A DNA stretch of 64,000 bases from Thiohalomonas sp041685045 (GCA_041685045.1 JAWLGP010000004.1:62001-126000); one strand, 5' to 3'. Positions 18,929 through 27,963 are shown, counted from the first letter of the stretch. Translations and numbers: made by a program. The notes: generated from the letters alone by a model not told the origin.

Positions 18929-20062
18929 ATGGCAGAATCGAAGCACATCATGATCGTCGCCGGGGAGGCCTCCGGCGAATCGCGTGCCGCGCGGCTGGTC
19001 GAGGAGTCCCGGCGCAAGGACCCGTCGCTGAGCTTCTTCGGTATCGGCGGGCCGCGCATGCGCGCCGCCGGGGTCGACACCCTGGTCGACTGCCGCGACA
19101 TGGCGGTGCTCGGTCTGTTCGAGGTCCTCAAACACTTCCGTTTCATCTACGGCGTGCTGCAACGCATGCGCCGACTGCTGGCAGAGCGGCGGCCCGATCT
19201 GCTGGTTCTGGTCGATTATTCCGGGTTCAACCTGAAGCTGGCGAAGACCGCCAAGGAACTCGGCATCCCGGTGCTCTACTACATCAGCCCGCAGGTGTGG
19301 GCCTGGCGGCAAAAGCGGGTCTACACCATCAAGGAGCGGGTCAATCACATGGCCGTGGTGTTTCCGTTCGAGGTGCCGTTCTACGAGAAGGCCGGGGTGC
19401 CGGTCACCTATGTGGGGCACCCGCTGGTCGACGAGGTGAAATCGGATCTGGAGCGTGACGCGGCGGCGCAGGCGTTCGGTCTCGATCCGGCGCGGCCGAT
19501 CGTCGGCCTGTTCCCGGGCAGCCGTCGCGGCGAACTGGAGCGACTGCTGCCGGTGCTTCTGGAGGCCGCCGCCCTGCTCCACGCCGAACGGCCGGAGATC
19601 CAGTTCCTGTTGCCGCAGGCCTCCAGTCTGGAGCGCAGCGAGATCGAGCCGTACCTCACCTGCCGCGACCTGCCGGTCACCGTGGTGCCGGAGCGCTTCT
19701 ATGAAGTTATCCGCGCCTGCGACGCCGTGGCCACCGCCTCGGGGACCGCGACCCTGGAGGTCGCTTTGATGGGCGTACCGCTGGTGGTGGTCTACAAGGT
19801 CTCGCCCCTCAGCTTCCGCATCATGCGCCGGCTGATCAGGCTGAAGCAGATCGCCATGTGCAACATCGTCGCCGGAAGCGAGGTGGCGACCGAGTTGTTG
19901 CAGGATGAGGTCACCGGGGAGCGGGTGGCGGCGGAGCTGCGCCGCCTGCTGGGCGATGAGGCCCACGCCCGCGCGGTCGCCAACCTGAAAAAGGTCCGCG
20001 CAGCCCTCGGCCCCGGCGGCGGCGCCGAGCGCGCCGCCGATGTCCTGCTCGGCATGCTTTAG
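18929..20062 (+). CDS. lpxB: Lipid-A-disaccharide synthase
   Basis: GT19 glycosyltransferase joining UDP-diacyl-glucosamine and lipid X into the lipid A disaccharide at the inner membrane. 377 residues. Signatures: VAGEASGES near the N-terminus, FFGIGGPRM, YYISPQVWAWRQKR, VGHPLVDE, LFPGSRRGE and ATASGTATLEVAL. It lies 154 bases after gnnB on the same strand, with a short imperfect GC-rich repeat between them. It is normally adjacent to lpxA, which here is about 21 kb away on the other strand. Confidence 0.96.
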   Translation: MAESKHIMIVAGEASGESRAARLVEESRRKDPSLSFFGIGGPRMRAAGVDTLVDCRDMAVLGLFEVLKHFRFIYGVLQRMRRLLAERRPDLLVLVDYSGFNLKLAKTAKELGIPVLYYISPQVWAWRQKRVYTIKERVNHMAVVFPFEVPFYEKAGVPVTYVGHPLVDEVKSDLERDAAAQAFGLDPARPIVGLFPGSRRGELERLLPVLLEAAALLHAERPEIQFLLPQASSLERSEIEPYLTCRDLPVTVVPERFYEVIRACDAVATASGTATLEVALMGVPLVVVYKVSPLSFRIMRRLIRLKQIAMCNIVAGSEVATELLQDEVTGERVAAELRRLLGDEAHARAVANLKKVRAALGPGGGAERAADVLLGML

Positions 20063-20212
20063 GGCCGTGACGCGTTAGTCGTTAATCCGACAGCTCACGT
20101 CACCTGTCACGAACGGTGCTGTTCGTTCACCACACTACCAATGCGTTTGAAGTCCTTCGCGCGCTGTTTCGCGACATTCCGTTGCCGAGCTTTATCGACC
20201 ATGCAGCCGACC

Positions 20213-20971
20213 CTAACCAGCGTCATTGCGCTCCACGACAGGGCGTCGAATGCGGGTGATCGCGACCAGCATGTGCCCCCGGCCAAGCCGAGCGCCCAGG
20301 CGGCCGAATAGCGCGGACAGGAGGTTTTGCAGGGCCCGTGCCAGCAGTGGCAACGTCAAGATGCCGTAAAATCCGGCCGCCCGGATCGATGCGTCCGGGA
20401 TCAGGCGCCGCAAATCACGGAGGGTAAAACGGTAGATGTAATCGACGCCCGCCTGCCCGGGTGTCCCCTCCTTGATCCAACCGCCTTTCTGTTTGTCATG
20501 CGAGTAGTGGTGCACGGAGACGGCAATCAGCGCATTGGAACGGCCGACCCGGCGCAGCTCCACGATGACTGCCTGCTGCTGGGCACCCGGCCTGAAGTGC
20601 TGCAGCGTATTGGCACAAACCACACCGTCGAACACCCCATCGCGAAAAGGCAGCTTCGCGAGGTCCGCCAACACCGGCAGGACGCGGTCGGATCCATGCT
20701 TTTGTTGCAGGCACCGCAACGAGTGGAGCGAGTAATCCACCCCGACCACCACCCCTACGTGCTTGAGCAGGGCGGTGGTCGACAGACCGGTGCCGCAGCC
20801 GGCGTCGAGACACAGTTCGACCGATTCAAGCGCAAACGGCACGGCAACCTGGTCGATACAGGACTGGTACACGGGGTCGGTCCGGCGCCCGTCGTCATAC
20901 TGCCCGGCCAGTCGGTCCCAGGTAGCGCCGGTCGCCGGCTCGGGTACTCCGCCTGAATCGTCGGCCAGCAT
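20213..20971 (-). CDS. Class I SAM-dependent methyltransferase
   Basis: 252 residues. Motif I LDAGCGTGLSTTAL, an acidic residue after strand 2 (VVVGVDYSLHSL), and motif IV-like FDGVVCANTLQHF identify a Rossmann methyltransferase of the Methyltransf_11 type. It ends in a basic hydrophobic tail, perhaps a membrane-associated helix (LLARALQNLLSALFGRLG). As the distal gene of the polysaccharide island it may methylate a sugar or carrier; substrate unknown. The ATG shares one base with the stop of a small upstream frame (TGATG). Confidence 0.75.
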   Translation of the reverse strand: MLADDSGGVPEPATGATWDRLAGQYDDGRRTDPVYQSCIDQVAVPFALESVELCLDAGCGTGLSTTALLKHVGVVVGVDYSLHSLRCLQQKHGSDRVLPVLADLAKLPFRDGVFDGVVCANTLQHFRPGAQQQAVIVELRRVGRSNALIAVSVHHYSHDKQKGGWIKEGTPGQAGVDYIYRFTLRDLRRLIPDASIRAAGFYGILTLPLLARALQNLLSALFGRLGARLGRGHMLVAITRIRRPVVERNDAG

Positions 20972-21087
20972 CAGGCCGGCTCCTCACTGACGGTGCGCGC
21001 GACCGCCCCGTGATCCCACGGGCGCGGTCCACGCTCAATGAACTGCTGGTGCCACAACGGGGTAGAGAGGATCGCGACGAAGGCCAT
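20971..21087 (-). CDS. Possible 38-residue small protein coupled to the methyltransferase
   Basis: A short frame starting MAFVAILSTPLWHQQF and ending SEEPA. AAGGA lies five bases before the ATG, and its TGA overlaps the methyltransferase ATG as TGATG, a classic coupling arrangement. It could be a leader peptide, or the tail of a decayed gene: the same frame stays open further upstream into the deacetylase 3' end. No family recognised. Confidence 0.35.
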   Translation of the reverse strand: MAFVAILSTPLWHQQFIERGPRPWDHGAVARTVSEEPA

Positions 21088-21238
21088 GTTGTCCTTGTAA
21101 CCGACCGGCCGGCGCTCCACCGTCACCGTACCGGTTCCTCGTCGGCCCGCAGGTCGAGCTCCCGGCCAATCCGCACATTCGATTCGCTCCTTCGAATCCA
21201 CGAAGTGAAATACCGCTCTCGTTATTGGTTCGAAAGGG

Positions 21239-22219
21239 TCAGGTGTGGACAACTCTGACCGGTGGCGCAACACCGAAACCGGCATCCACATCGAGCCCGA
21301 CCAACAGGTCATCGACCCGGGTGAAGCGAAACTCCTGTAGCAGGCGTTTCAGTCGCGGTTCAACCCGGTGGAGGTTGACGTAGTGTCGCAGGCGCGACTT
21401 CCAGCTTCCTTTGATACGGGGCTGGTCCGGGTCGATCTCCCAGGGGTGCAGATAGAACACGAACGGCTGCCGTTCGTATCGGTTGATCCAACGCAGTGCG
21501 CGTCGGGTCACTCCGTAGGGAAGCAGCCGGAAGTAGCCGCCGCCACCTACGGGAACGTTCCATCCCGCCACCGAAAGGGTTGCCGGCGGCAGTTCGACCA
21601 GCTCGCCGGTCCGGCTGGTTCGTCGATGCAACCGCCGTTCGCCGCCGGGTTCGCCATAGAGATCGTGGCGAATGGGGAAGATGCTGGAGTCGTATTCGAA
21701 CCCGAGGTCGGTGAGCACATCCAGCGCCCAACGGGACTTCGCGGTGATCGACCAGCTCGCGGCGCGATAGCCGCGAACGCGTCGTTGGCTCTGCGCCTCC
21801 AGCACCAGCTTGGCGCGGCGTGTCTCTTCACGGAACACCTTCGGCGTCTGTCGGTAAACCAGGTTGTGGCTGTAGCCGTGGCAAGCGACCTCATGCCCCG
21901 ACTGCGCGATTTCGCGCACCAGTACCGGATGGCGTTCGGCAACCCAGCCGAGGACGAAGAAGGTGGCCACGGTCTCCTGTTCGGCCAGAAGGTCGAGCAG
22001 GCGCCTGGTATTGGTCTCGACACGGGACTGACGCGATGCCCAGCTGGACGCTTGGATCACATCCTTGAAGGCCTCGACGTGGTAATAGTCTTCGACGTCG
22101 ATGGTCAGTGCGTTGAGTATGCGGTCGGCCCGCTGCTCATCCCTGCAAGCGATCAAGCTCGCTTCCCCCTTCCCTGGCATCGGCTGGTGTGATTTCGGTC
22201 TGTTTGTTGGCCGCGGCAT
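21239..22219 (-). CDS. Polysaccharide deacetylase, XrtA/PEP-CTERM-associated type (DUF3473)
   Basis: 326 residues with a NodB-type catalytic core: LTIDVEDYYHVEAF (Asp41, Asp44) and the zinc-site motif GHEVACHGYSH (His114, His118). The C-terminal DUF3473 block contains VPVGGGGYFRLLPYG and FYLHPWEIDPDQPRI. This combination is the type found in exosortase A-linked polysaccharide loci. It probably removes N-acetyl groups from a surface polymer. The start may instead be the Met at residue 14, since the first 30 residues are not conserved-looking. Confidence 0.9.
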   Translation of the reverse strand: MPRPTNRPKSHQPMPGKGEASLIACRDEQRADRILNALTIDVEDYYHVEAFKDVIQASSWASRQSRVETNTRRLLDLLAEQETVATFFVLGWVAERHPVLVREIAQSGHEVACHGYSHNLVYRQTPKVFREETRRAKLVLEAQSQRRVRGYRAASWSITAKSRWALDVLTDLGFEYDSSIFPIRHDLYGEPGGERRLHRRTSRTGELVELPPATLSVAGWNVPVGGGGYFRLLPYGVTRRALRWINRYERQPFVFYLHPWEIDPDQPRIKGSWKSRLRHYVNLHRVEPRLKRLLQEFRFTRVDDLLVGLDVDAGFGVAPPVRVVHT

Positions 22220-22571
22220 CCTGCCGCTTAGCCAGAGTCTAGCAGCTGTTTTCCTCGTGCCCAGAGTCTGCCAACGGCGATGGGCGCGCAGTGAAGTGCG
22301 ACAGCGGTCGCAGTTCGGGAACGCGCCTATTCACGCGAATGCCACAGGGGTTCCGCCGCCGGAAACGCTTCGATGCGGGCGCTTGTGAAGCGATTCCCGT
22401 TTCTCGAAAACCAACCGGGCGGCGCACGACAGAAAGTGAATCCACACGCAGTTTGCCGATGAACGCCGACGAATAATCGCCGCACCGACGAGATCGTATT
22501 CCGTTGCCCTTGCAGGTATCGGCTGGTTTTTGCCAGCGACGGGATCCTCCACTAACCTCTGGGATATCAAC
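22220..22571. other. Intergenic region between divergent deacetylase and secreted protein
   Basis: 352 bases without a convincing gene on either strand. It contains a short hairpin CGCTTC...GAAGCG (around 22366-22395). It should hold the promoters of both flanking genes, but no clear -35/-10 pair or known riboswitch consensus was identified. Confidence 0.5.
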
Positions 22572-23732
22572 ATGACGCTTCAATTCACTCCGCGAAGGAC
22601 CGGCATTCCTCAGGTCGCCTGTGTCTTATTCCTGTTCGCCGGTGGTGCCGGAGCGGCACCGTTGATCGACGGGGCCGTGGGACAGGTGACGCACAAGAGC
22701 AGTCTGACCATCAAGGGAAGTGGATTCGGTACCAAGAACAGCGCCGCGCCGGTGGTGTGGGATGACGCCTCGACCGGAACCAGTCTCTATGACAAGTGGA
22801 GCGGTTTCTGGCCGAGCAACAGCTCGAACAGCAGCTACAACATGGCGTATCGCACCCCGATGCGCAATATCGGCCTCCCGCACAACAACATCACCCGCTA
22901 TATCGCCGGCGCCCACGGCAACAGCAGCGGGGCGAGTGGCGGTTACAACGTGATGCTCTGGAAGAGCCGCACCATGTCGACCTTCCCCTCCTACACCTAT
23001 GCCAGTTGGTATCAGCGTTCCGACGATAACTGGTCCTTCTGCGGCGACAACAACTACAAGGTCTTCGACTACTCGGCGAATTCGTCACCGTACCGCATGC
23101 CGGAAAACTGGTACCTGGAATACAATCCGCGCCCGACCAGCCGCAGCTCGACGCCGTCCTGGCACATGCTGGACGACTCCAGTTCCTCGCTGCAGAACCC
23201 CGATGCCAATGGTCACAGCTGGTGGTGGAACTCCGCCGTCAACCCCATGTCCGGCAAGTGGTCGAAAATCGAGGTTGAGATCCGCTACTCCAACCGCTCG
23301 GACGGCTACATCAAGCTCTGGGAGAACGGGCTGTTGCGGGTGAATTACGCCGGGCGCACCGATGGCTATCCGGGCACCTCCCGCTCCGAGGCAATCGGCG
23401 GCTACGCCCGCTGCTACGGCTACTCCAACAACTGGCGTTACTTCGCCGACCTCTATCTCGACTACAGCCGGGCGCGGGTCGTGCTCGCCAACAACGCGGA
23501 CTACAGCAAGGCGACCGTGATCGAGACCCAGGTGCCGACCTCGTGGAAGAGCGACAGCGTCAACGTCGCGGTCAACCTCGGGAAATTCAGTGCCGGTGAA
23601 ACCGCCTACCTGTTCCTGTTCGACGGCAACGGACAGCGCAACGCCGCCGGCTTCCCGGTGAAGGTCGGCAGCGGAGTGGCCACCCGGCTGCCGCCCGATC
23701 AGCCGACCGGATTGACCGTTACCGTCAATTGA
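22572..23732 (+). CDS. Secreted protein, possible polysaccharide-binding or lyase fold
   Basis: 386 residues with a signal peptide (about 1-27, ending GAGAAP). Residues about 30-65 resemble an IPT/TIG strand (SLTIKGSGFGTKN). The middle is rich in Trp, Tyr, Ser and Asn (YASWYQRSDDNWSF, SWWWNSAVNPMSGKW, EVEIRYSNRSDGYIKLWENG), a pattern of concanavalin-like jelly-roll lyases and sugar-binding proteins. The end PPDQPTGLTVTVN looks like the start of a linker. It is the only plus-strand gene in the island. Catalytic residues were not identified, so lyase activity is a guess from context. The ATG at 22572 was chosen over an upstream TTG. Confidence 0.65.
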   Translation: MTLQFTPRRTGIPQVACVLFLFAGGAGAAPLIDGAVGQVTHKSSLTIKGSGFGTKNSAAPVVWDDASTGTSLYDKWSGFWPSNSSNSSYNMAYRTPMRNIGLPHNNITRYIAGAHGNSSGASGGYNVMLWKSRTMSTFPSYTYASWYQRSDDNWSFCGDNNYKVFDYSANSSPYRMPENWYLEYNPRPTSRSSTPSWHMLDDSSSSLQNPDANGHSWWWNSAVNPMSGKWSKIEVEIRYSNRSDGYIKLWENGLLRVNYAGRTDGYPGTSRSEAIGGYARCYGYSNNWRYFADLYLDYSRARVVLANNADYSKATVIETQVPTSWKSDSVNVAVNLGKFSAGETAYLFLFDGNGQRNAAGFPVKVGSGVATRLPPDQPTGLTVTVN

Positions 23733-23756
23733 CCGTCCGTATGCAGGTTGTCTGCG

Positions 23757-24150
23757 TAAAATGTGGTGAGCCTGCGAACCGCATCATTCGAGGCACAGCC
23801 AAGCTCTCGGTGCGGTTCGTTCCTCACCACACCCTACATGGGCTTCGATGTGGTGAGCTTGAACCGCATCATTCGCGACACCGCCAAGCTCTCGGTGCGG
23901 TTCGTTCCTCACCACACCCTACCTGGGCTCCGTAGGACTTGGTGAGCCCGCGAACCGCATCATTCGCGACACCGCCAAGCTCTCGGTGCGGTTCGTTCCT
24001 CACCACACCCTACCTGGGCTCCGTAGGATGTGGTGAGCCTGCGAACCGCATCATTCGCGACACCGCCAAGCTCTCGGTGCGGTTCGTTCCTCACCACACC
24101 CTACATGGGCTTCGTAGGATGTGGTGAGCCTGCGAACCGCATCGTTCCCG
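23757..24150. repeat. Tandem array of GGTTCGCAGG-family hairpin units
   Basis: Four head-to-tail units of 87-91 bases plus a partial fifth (unit starts near 23765, 23852, 23941, 24032, 24123). Each unit has GGTGAGCCTGCGAACCGCAT, then CACCGCCAAGCTCTCGGTGC, GGTTCGTTCCTCACCACACC and CTACCTGGGCTCCGTAGGAT. GCGAACCGCA and TGCGGTTCGT pair within each unit. Unit lengths are not multiples of three, so the short frames across them are not genes. The array fills the space between the secreted protein and the convergent methyltransferase. Confidence 0.9.
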
Positions 24151-24153
24151 TCA

Positions 24154-24930
24154 TCATTTGCTGAGCGTCAACACGGTATACCACGCCCAGCGACCCAGGG
24201 CCGGGAAGCGCTTGAGCAGGCGTTCATCGAGACGCATCAGGCGGGGATTGATGGCGCCATAGAGGCGCTGGCCCAAAGGCAGATAGATCAATCCCAGTCC
24301 GGCCAGGGCGGTCAGGTAGTACTCCTGGTGCCGAACCTCCCGGAATTGACCCAGGGTGGGCAGGAAACGCTTCAGGTCGAGTGGCGCCTCATCACGGGTG
24401 CGGTACTGCGGCGTCAGGTGCCGGTAAAGATCGAGCAGCGGGTTGCCGGCGACCGGCTCCGCGAAAAAGGCGACACCACCCGGCTTCAGCACCCGGTACA
24501 GCTCGTCGGTCGCGAGTTGCAGATCCAGGTGATGCAGGATGGCAAAGCCGATGGCGCAGTCGAAGCTCGCATCCGGATAGTCGAGTCGTTCCGCTCCCAT
24601 CCGCCGGACCTCGCAATGGCGCCTGGCCCCCTCGCGCTCGACCACCTGCTGCGTCTTGCGAACCGCCTCTTCGGAGATATCGAACGCGCAAACCTCCGCA
24701 CCGCTTCGCACCAGGTCACGGGTGATCCAACCCTCGCCGCAGCCATACTCCAGCACCCGGCTGCCGTCCAGGTCTCCGGCCATTTCAAGCATCGCCTGAT
24801 AGACAGGATAAGTGGGGTTGACGGCGTAGTGCTTCGGGTAGTGGTCGCCTTCGCCGTATTTGGCGTCATGGAACTGCGACTCGGATTGGTGCCGGGCCCC
24901 GAGGTCCTTCTCTGCCACGCCATCACTCAT
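24154..24930 (-). CDS. Class I SAM-dependent methyltransferase
   Basis: 258 residues. Motif I VLEYGCGEGWITRDLV, strand-2 acidic VCAFDISEEAV and the motif IV region FDCAIGFAILHHLD place it in the Methyltransf_11/25 group. A hydrophobic segment near 215-235 could associate with membrane. It overlaps the ligase gene start by 4 bases, so it is part of the same transcript and probably modifies the polymer or its lipid carrier. Specific substrate unknown. Confidence 0.8.
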   Translation of the reverse strand: MSDGVAEKDLGARHQSESQFHDAKYGEGDHYPKHYAVNPTYPVYQAMLEMAGDLDGSRVLEYGCGEGWITRDLVRSGAEVCAFDISEEAVRKTQQVVEREGARRHCEVRRMGAERLDYPDASFDCAIGFAILHHLDLQLATDELYRVLKPGGVAFFAEPVAGNPLLDLYRHLTPQYRTRDEAPLDLKRFLPTLGQFREVRHQEYYLTALAGLGLIYLPLGQRLYGAINPRLMRLDERLLKRFPALGRWAWYTVLTLSK

Positions 24931-26369
24931 GCCTGTCTCCCTGTGATCTCGTCACTGTCAGCCGGACCCGTCCGGGTGAGATACCGGGTTCGCTGTTGGG
25001 CAACCGTGTTGATGTGCCAGATCGCCACACCGGTGCCCGCCACGAACCACCAGTAGATTTCGTAGAGGTCCATTCCGAACAGGCCCAGCGCCAGTCGGAT
25101 GATGAGAAAGATATAGAGCGCCTTGCACACCGCCAGTGTGAAGTGCAGGTCGTGCAGATGCGCGCGGACGGGCGGTGAGCGCGGCACGCCGCCTCGCTCC
25201 AGACGCTCAATCTGGCCGGCGAGTGCCTGTTCGGTACGTCGCAGCAGTTTGACGAGTGCGACCATGAAGCCGGCGAACAGGAGCAGCCCCTGCACGCCGA
25301 GGTTGGTGGCAATCTGCAGGTACAGGTTATGGGTATCCTGATCCCGCCCGTAGCGATCGGCCCGCATGGAAGGGAAGGCGTTTACGCCGATGCCGAACGG
25401 ATGATCGGCAAAGACCGCCCAGGCATCCTCCAGAATCTGCTTGCGGGTGTCGATGGACTGCCCCTCGATGTCCTCCTGAGTGACGATCGTTGTTGCGCGT
25501 TGCACGTACTGGTCGGGAACCATCGGTGCCGCCGCCAGTGCGACCAGCAGCGCCAGCCAGAAGGCCTTGCGGCGGTGCCGTGAATTGCGGATGAGAAACC
25601 AGAGCCCGATCACCAGCGCCACGTAGGCCGTTCTGGAACCGGTCAGTACGATGACCCCGAGTGACGCAACCAGCTGGATGAGCAGGACGGGCTGAACCAG
25701 CCGTGGCACATGGCGGTACAGGTAGATGAGGAACGGAATGAAGCCGAGCATCACCCCCCCCAGCGAATTGGGATGGGCGTAGTTGGGGGTGGAGCCGTGC
25801 AGCCGCATCACTCCTTGGTTTTCCCAGATCAGCGATCCGGTGATCATCCCGATCACCCCCTCCTCCGCCATTTTCAGACCGACCAACAAAAAGGCGGCCA
25901 CGAACCAGCGCAGGCGCTTGGGGTCGGTGACGAACGCGGCAATGAACAGCCCGAGCAAGGCGAACTTGATGACGCGATCGAACAACACCTCCAGTGAGAT
26001 CGCCGGGACGTATGACAGGACCACCATCACACCCATCAACGCCAGCAGGGCCGTTATCCAGCCGCCGAGGCCGGTTTTCTCCCGTTGCTGTCGGCCCAGA
26101 TAACTGAAGATCGCCAGCATGGCGAGCAGTCCACCCAACCAGAACTCGAAACGGATCGCACCCAATGCAGGAAACCGGTAGCCACCCTGCAGATACCAGA
26201 AAAGCACGTAGCCGAGAAACAAGAGAAACACCAGCCCGTTCCCCTTCGGGTAGGCCGGGAGCTCGGCGTCACGGGCGTGATCCTCGCGGGTTGCCGTCGA
26301 CCCGGGCATCGGCCCGCGGTGGTCGTCCGTCGGTGGACCGCTCCATTCGTTCGGCGTGGTTTCGTTCAC
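24927..26369 (-). CDS. O-antigen ligase/polymerase family membrane protein
   Basis: 480 residues with about eleven membrane helices and a long periplasmic loop before the C-terminal helices. The Wzy_C-type region is seen as TGSRTAYVALVIGLWFL and the loop WAVFADHPFGIGVNAFPSMRAD, with the Arg/His pattern expected of WaaL/Wzy proteins (DQDTHNLYLQIATNLGVQGL). It would polymerise lipid-linked repeat units or transfer the polymer to an acceptor at the outer face of the inner membrane. It overlaps genes on both sides (flippase and methyltransferase). Confidence 0.88.
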   Translation of the reverse strand: MNETTPNEWSGPPTDDHRGPMPGSTATREDHARDAELPAYPKGNGLVFLLFLGYVLFWYLQGGYRFPALGAIRFEFWLGGLLAMLAIFSYLGRQQREKTGLGGWITALLALMGVMVVLSYVPAISLEVLFDRVIKFALLGLFIAAFVTDPKRLRWFVAAFLLVGLKMAEEGVIGMITGSLIWENQGVMRLHGSTPNYAHPNSLGGVMLGFIPFLIYLYRHVPRLVQPVLLIQLVASLGVIVLTGSRTAYVALVIGLWFLIRNSRHRRKAFWLALLVALAAAPMVPDQYVQRATTIVTQEDIEGQSIDTRKQILEDAWAVFADHPFGIGVNAFPSMRADRYGRDQDTHNLYLQIATNLGVQGLLLFAGFMVALVKLLRRTEQALAGQIERLERGGVPRSPPVRAHLHDLHFTLAVCKALYIFLIIRLALGLFGMDLYEIYWWFVAGTGVAIWHINTVAQQRTRYLTRTGPADSDEITGRQA

Positions 26370-27952
26370 GTCGCCTCCCCTTGTGAGCGCTGGCCTATTG
26401 CTTCACCGTCACGGTGCTCGTCTTTGCCTAGTGCCGTATACAAGGCGCTGACAATCAGCGAGCGCTCCTGCCGGTTGAAAACCAGGAAGTAGGCGCCCGC
26501 CAGATAGGGCGGCGCCAGGACCGTTGCATAGGCAACGATGTCGAGGTAACCGGCACCGGCATTGCTCCTGCCGAACAACAGGAGCGCAGTGACGATATAG
26601 ACCGCGGGGAAAGCGGCGGACACGGCGACGGCGGAGCCATAGCGGCGCAGTGAAATGCCGATCTGTTTGCAGGCATACGACGGCAGCAGCACGCCACGGG
26701 TGACCAGCAGCGGCAGCGCGGTTCCGATGGCAACACCGATAACGCCATAAAGCGACAACAGCCAGATACTCAACGTCAGGTTGGCCACCACCTCACCGAG
26801 GGCAATCAGCGCCAGGGCACGGTGTTTCGAGATGGCGTACAGCGCGCTGTCCAACGGGTTGGCGGTGAGCTGTACCAGGATCCCGCCCAGCAGGATGACG
26901 GCGACCGGGTAGGCGACTTCGTACTCCGGCCCCATCCAGCGGTCGATGAACGCATCACCCACCAGAAGCAGCAGGCCCGCTGCCAACACCCCGAGCACCA
27001 GATTGATTTTCGTCATCAGCATCACTGCATCGCGCAGCGCACGGTGATTCTCTTCCCCGTGAAATCGGGTCAGCAGCGGCAGACCGAGATTGGTGGCCTG
27101 CAGCAGGAGGGCAAATACCAGTTCGGCCAGTCTGGCGCCGATGAAGTAGTGGGTGACGTGGGATGCCGTCAGCATGGCCCCGATCACCACCGCGTCGATC
27201 TTGGTGCGAACCATCTGCGCGACGTTGATGACGAAGGCCCAGGAGCCATAACCGAAAAGGGTTTTCGCCCGCTCCTTGCTGATCAGCGCGGGGGACAGCT
27301 TCATTTCCCGAAACAGGTACTTGGCCAACCACGCGAAGAACAGGTTCTGCAGCACCGAAGCGGCCAGGCCGACCGCGGCCAACGCCACGATCCCGTATCC
27401 CTTGGAGAGCAGGGTCACGCTGACGCCGACGTTCAACAGCCGGGCACAGATGTGCGACCACGCCAGCAGGTCGTAGCGCATATAGGCGCCGACGATCCCG
27501 GAGAACGCCTTGAACGGGAATTCCGCCGCCAGGGTCGTGCCCACCAGCACGAACGCCAGCTGCACCGGCGCCACCATGTCGGCACCAACCAGGGCGGGGA
27601 CCGCCGCGGAGGCTGCAATCAGGGTCACGGCAAGCACGAACAGCGCCAGTGCCGAGTAGATAAGCAGACTGGTGTTGATGATGGTGTTGGCCGCCCTCCC
27701 CTCGCCGCGTGCAATCGAGTAGGTGATGTAGCGCGTGACTGCGCTGGCGAGACCGAAGTCGAGCAGGTAATAGGTAGCGGTCAGGCTGCCGATGATCGTC
27801 CAGATGCCGTACCAGTCGTCGCCGAGGGCGTGGACCAGAAACGGCATGAAGAAGAAGGAGATGGCGATCCCGGAAAGCAGGTCGAATACCCGCATGACCG
27901 AACTGCGGACGATCCGTTTCGAGGTGCCTTCCAGGCGTGAGCTATTCGCCAT
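26366..27952 (-). CDS. Oligosaccharide flippase (Wzx-like, MOP superfamily)
   Basis: 528-residue polytopic protein with about twelve to fourteen helices. The N-terminus (VMRVFDLLSGIAISFFFMPF, DDWYGIWTIIGSLTATYYLLDFGLASAVTRY) is typical of polysaccharide transporters that flip undecaprenyl-linked oligosaccharide across the inner membrane. It sits directly before the ligase/polymerase gene with a 4-base overlap, the usual Wzx-Wzy pairing. Confidence 0.9.
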   Translation of the reverse strand: MANSSRLEGTSKRIVRSSVMRVFDLLSGIAISFFFMPFLVHALGDDWYGIWTIIGSLTATYYLLDFGLASAVTRYITYSIARGEGRAANTIINTSLLIYSALALFVLAVTLIAASAAVPALVGADMVAPVQLAFVLVGTTLAAEFPFKAFSGIVGAYMRYDLLAWSHICARLLNVGVSVTLLSKGYGIVALAAVGLAASVLQNLFFAWLAKYLFREMKLSPALISKERAKTLFGYGSWAFVINVAQMVRTKIDAVVIGAMLTASHVTHYFIGARLAELVFALLLQATNLGLPLLTRFHGEENHRALRDAVMLMTKINLVLGVLAAGLLLLVGDAFIDRWMGPEYEVAYPVAVILLGGILVQLTANPLDSALYAISKHRALALIALGEVVANLTLSIWLLSLYGVIGVAIGTALPLLVTRGVLLPSYACKQIGISLRRYGSAVAVSAAFPAVYIVTALLLFGRSNAGAGYLDIVAYATVLAPPYLAGAYFLVFNRQERSLIVSALYTALGKDEHRDGEAIGQRSQGEAT

Positions 27953-27963
27953 CGACTGTCATC

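Noticed and set aside
22220..22571. Possible c-di-GMP riboswitch before the secreted protein
   Set aside because: The required GACGCAAAGCC and GGTAGCGGGGTTACCG type blocks are absent; only small unrelated hairpins are present.
23729..24127. Three short frames in the GGTTCGCAGG array
   Set aside because: Translations are near-identical copies of the repeat, and the unit length is not a multiple of three.
23757..24150. Array that might be taken for a CRISPR locus
   Set aside because: Units are 87-91 bases, the parts between the palindromic segments are also conserved, and no cas genes are nearby.
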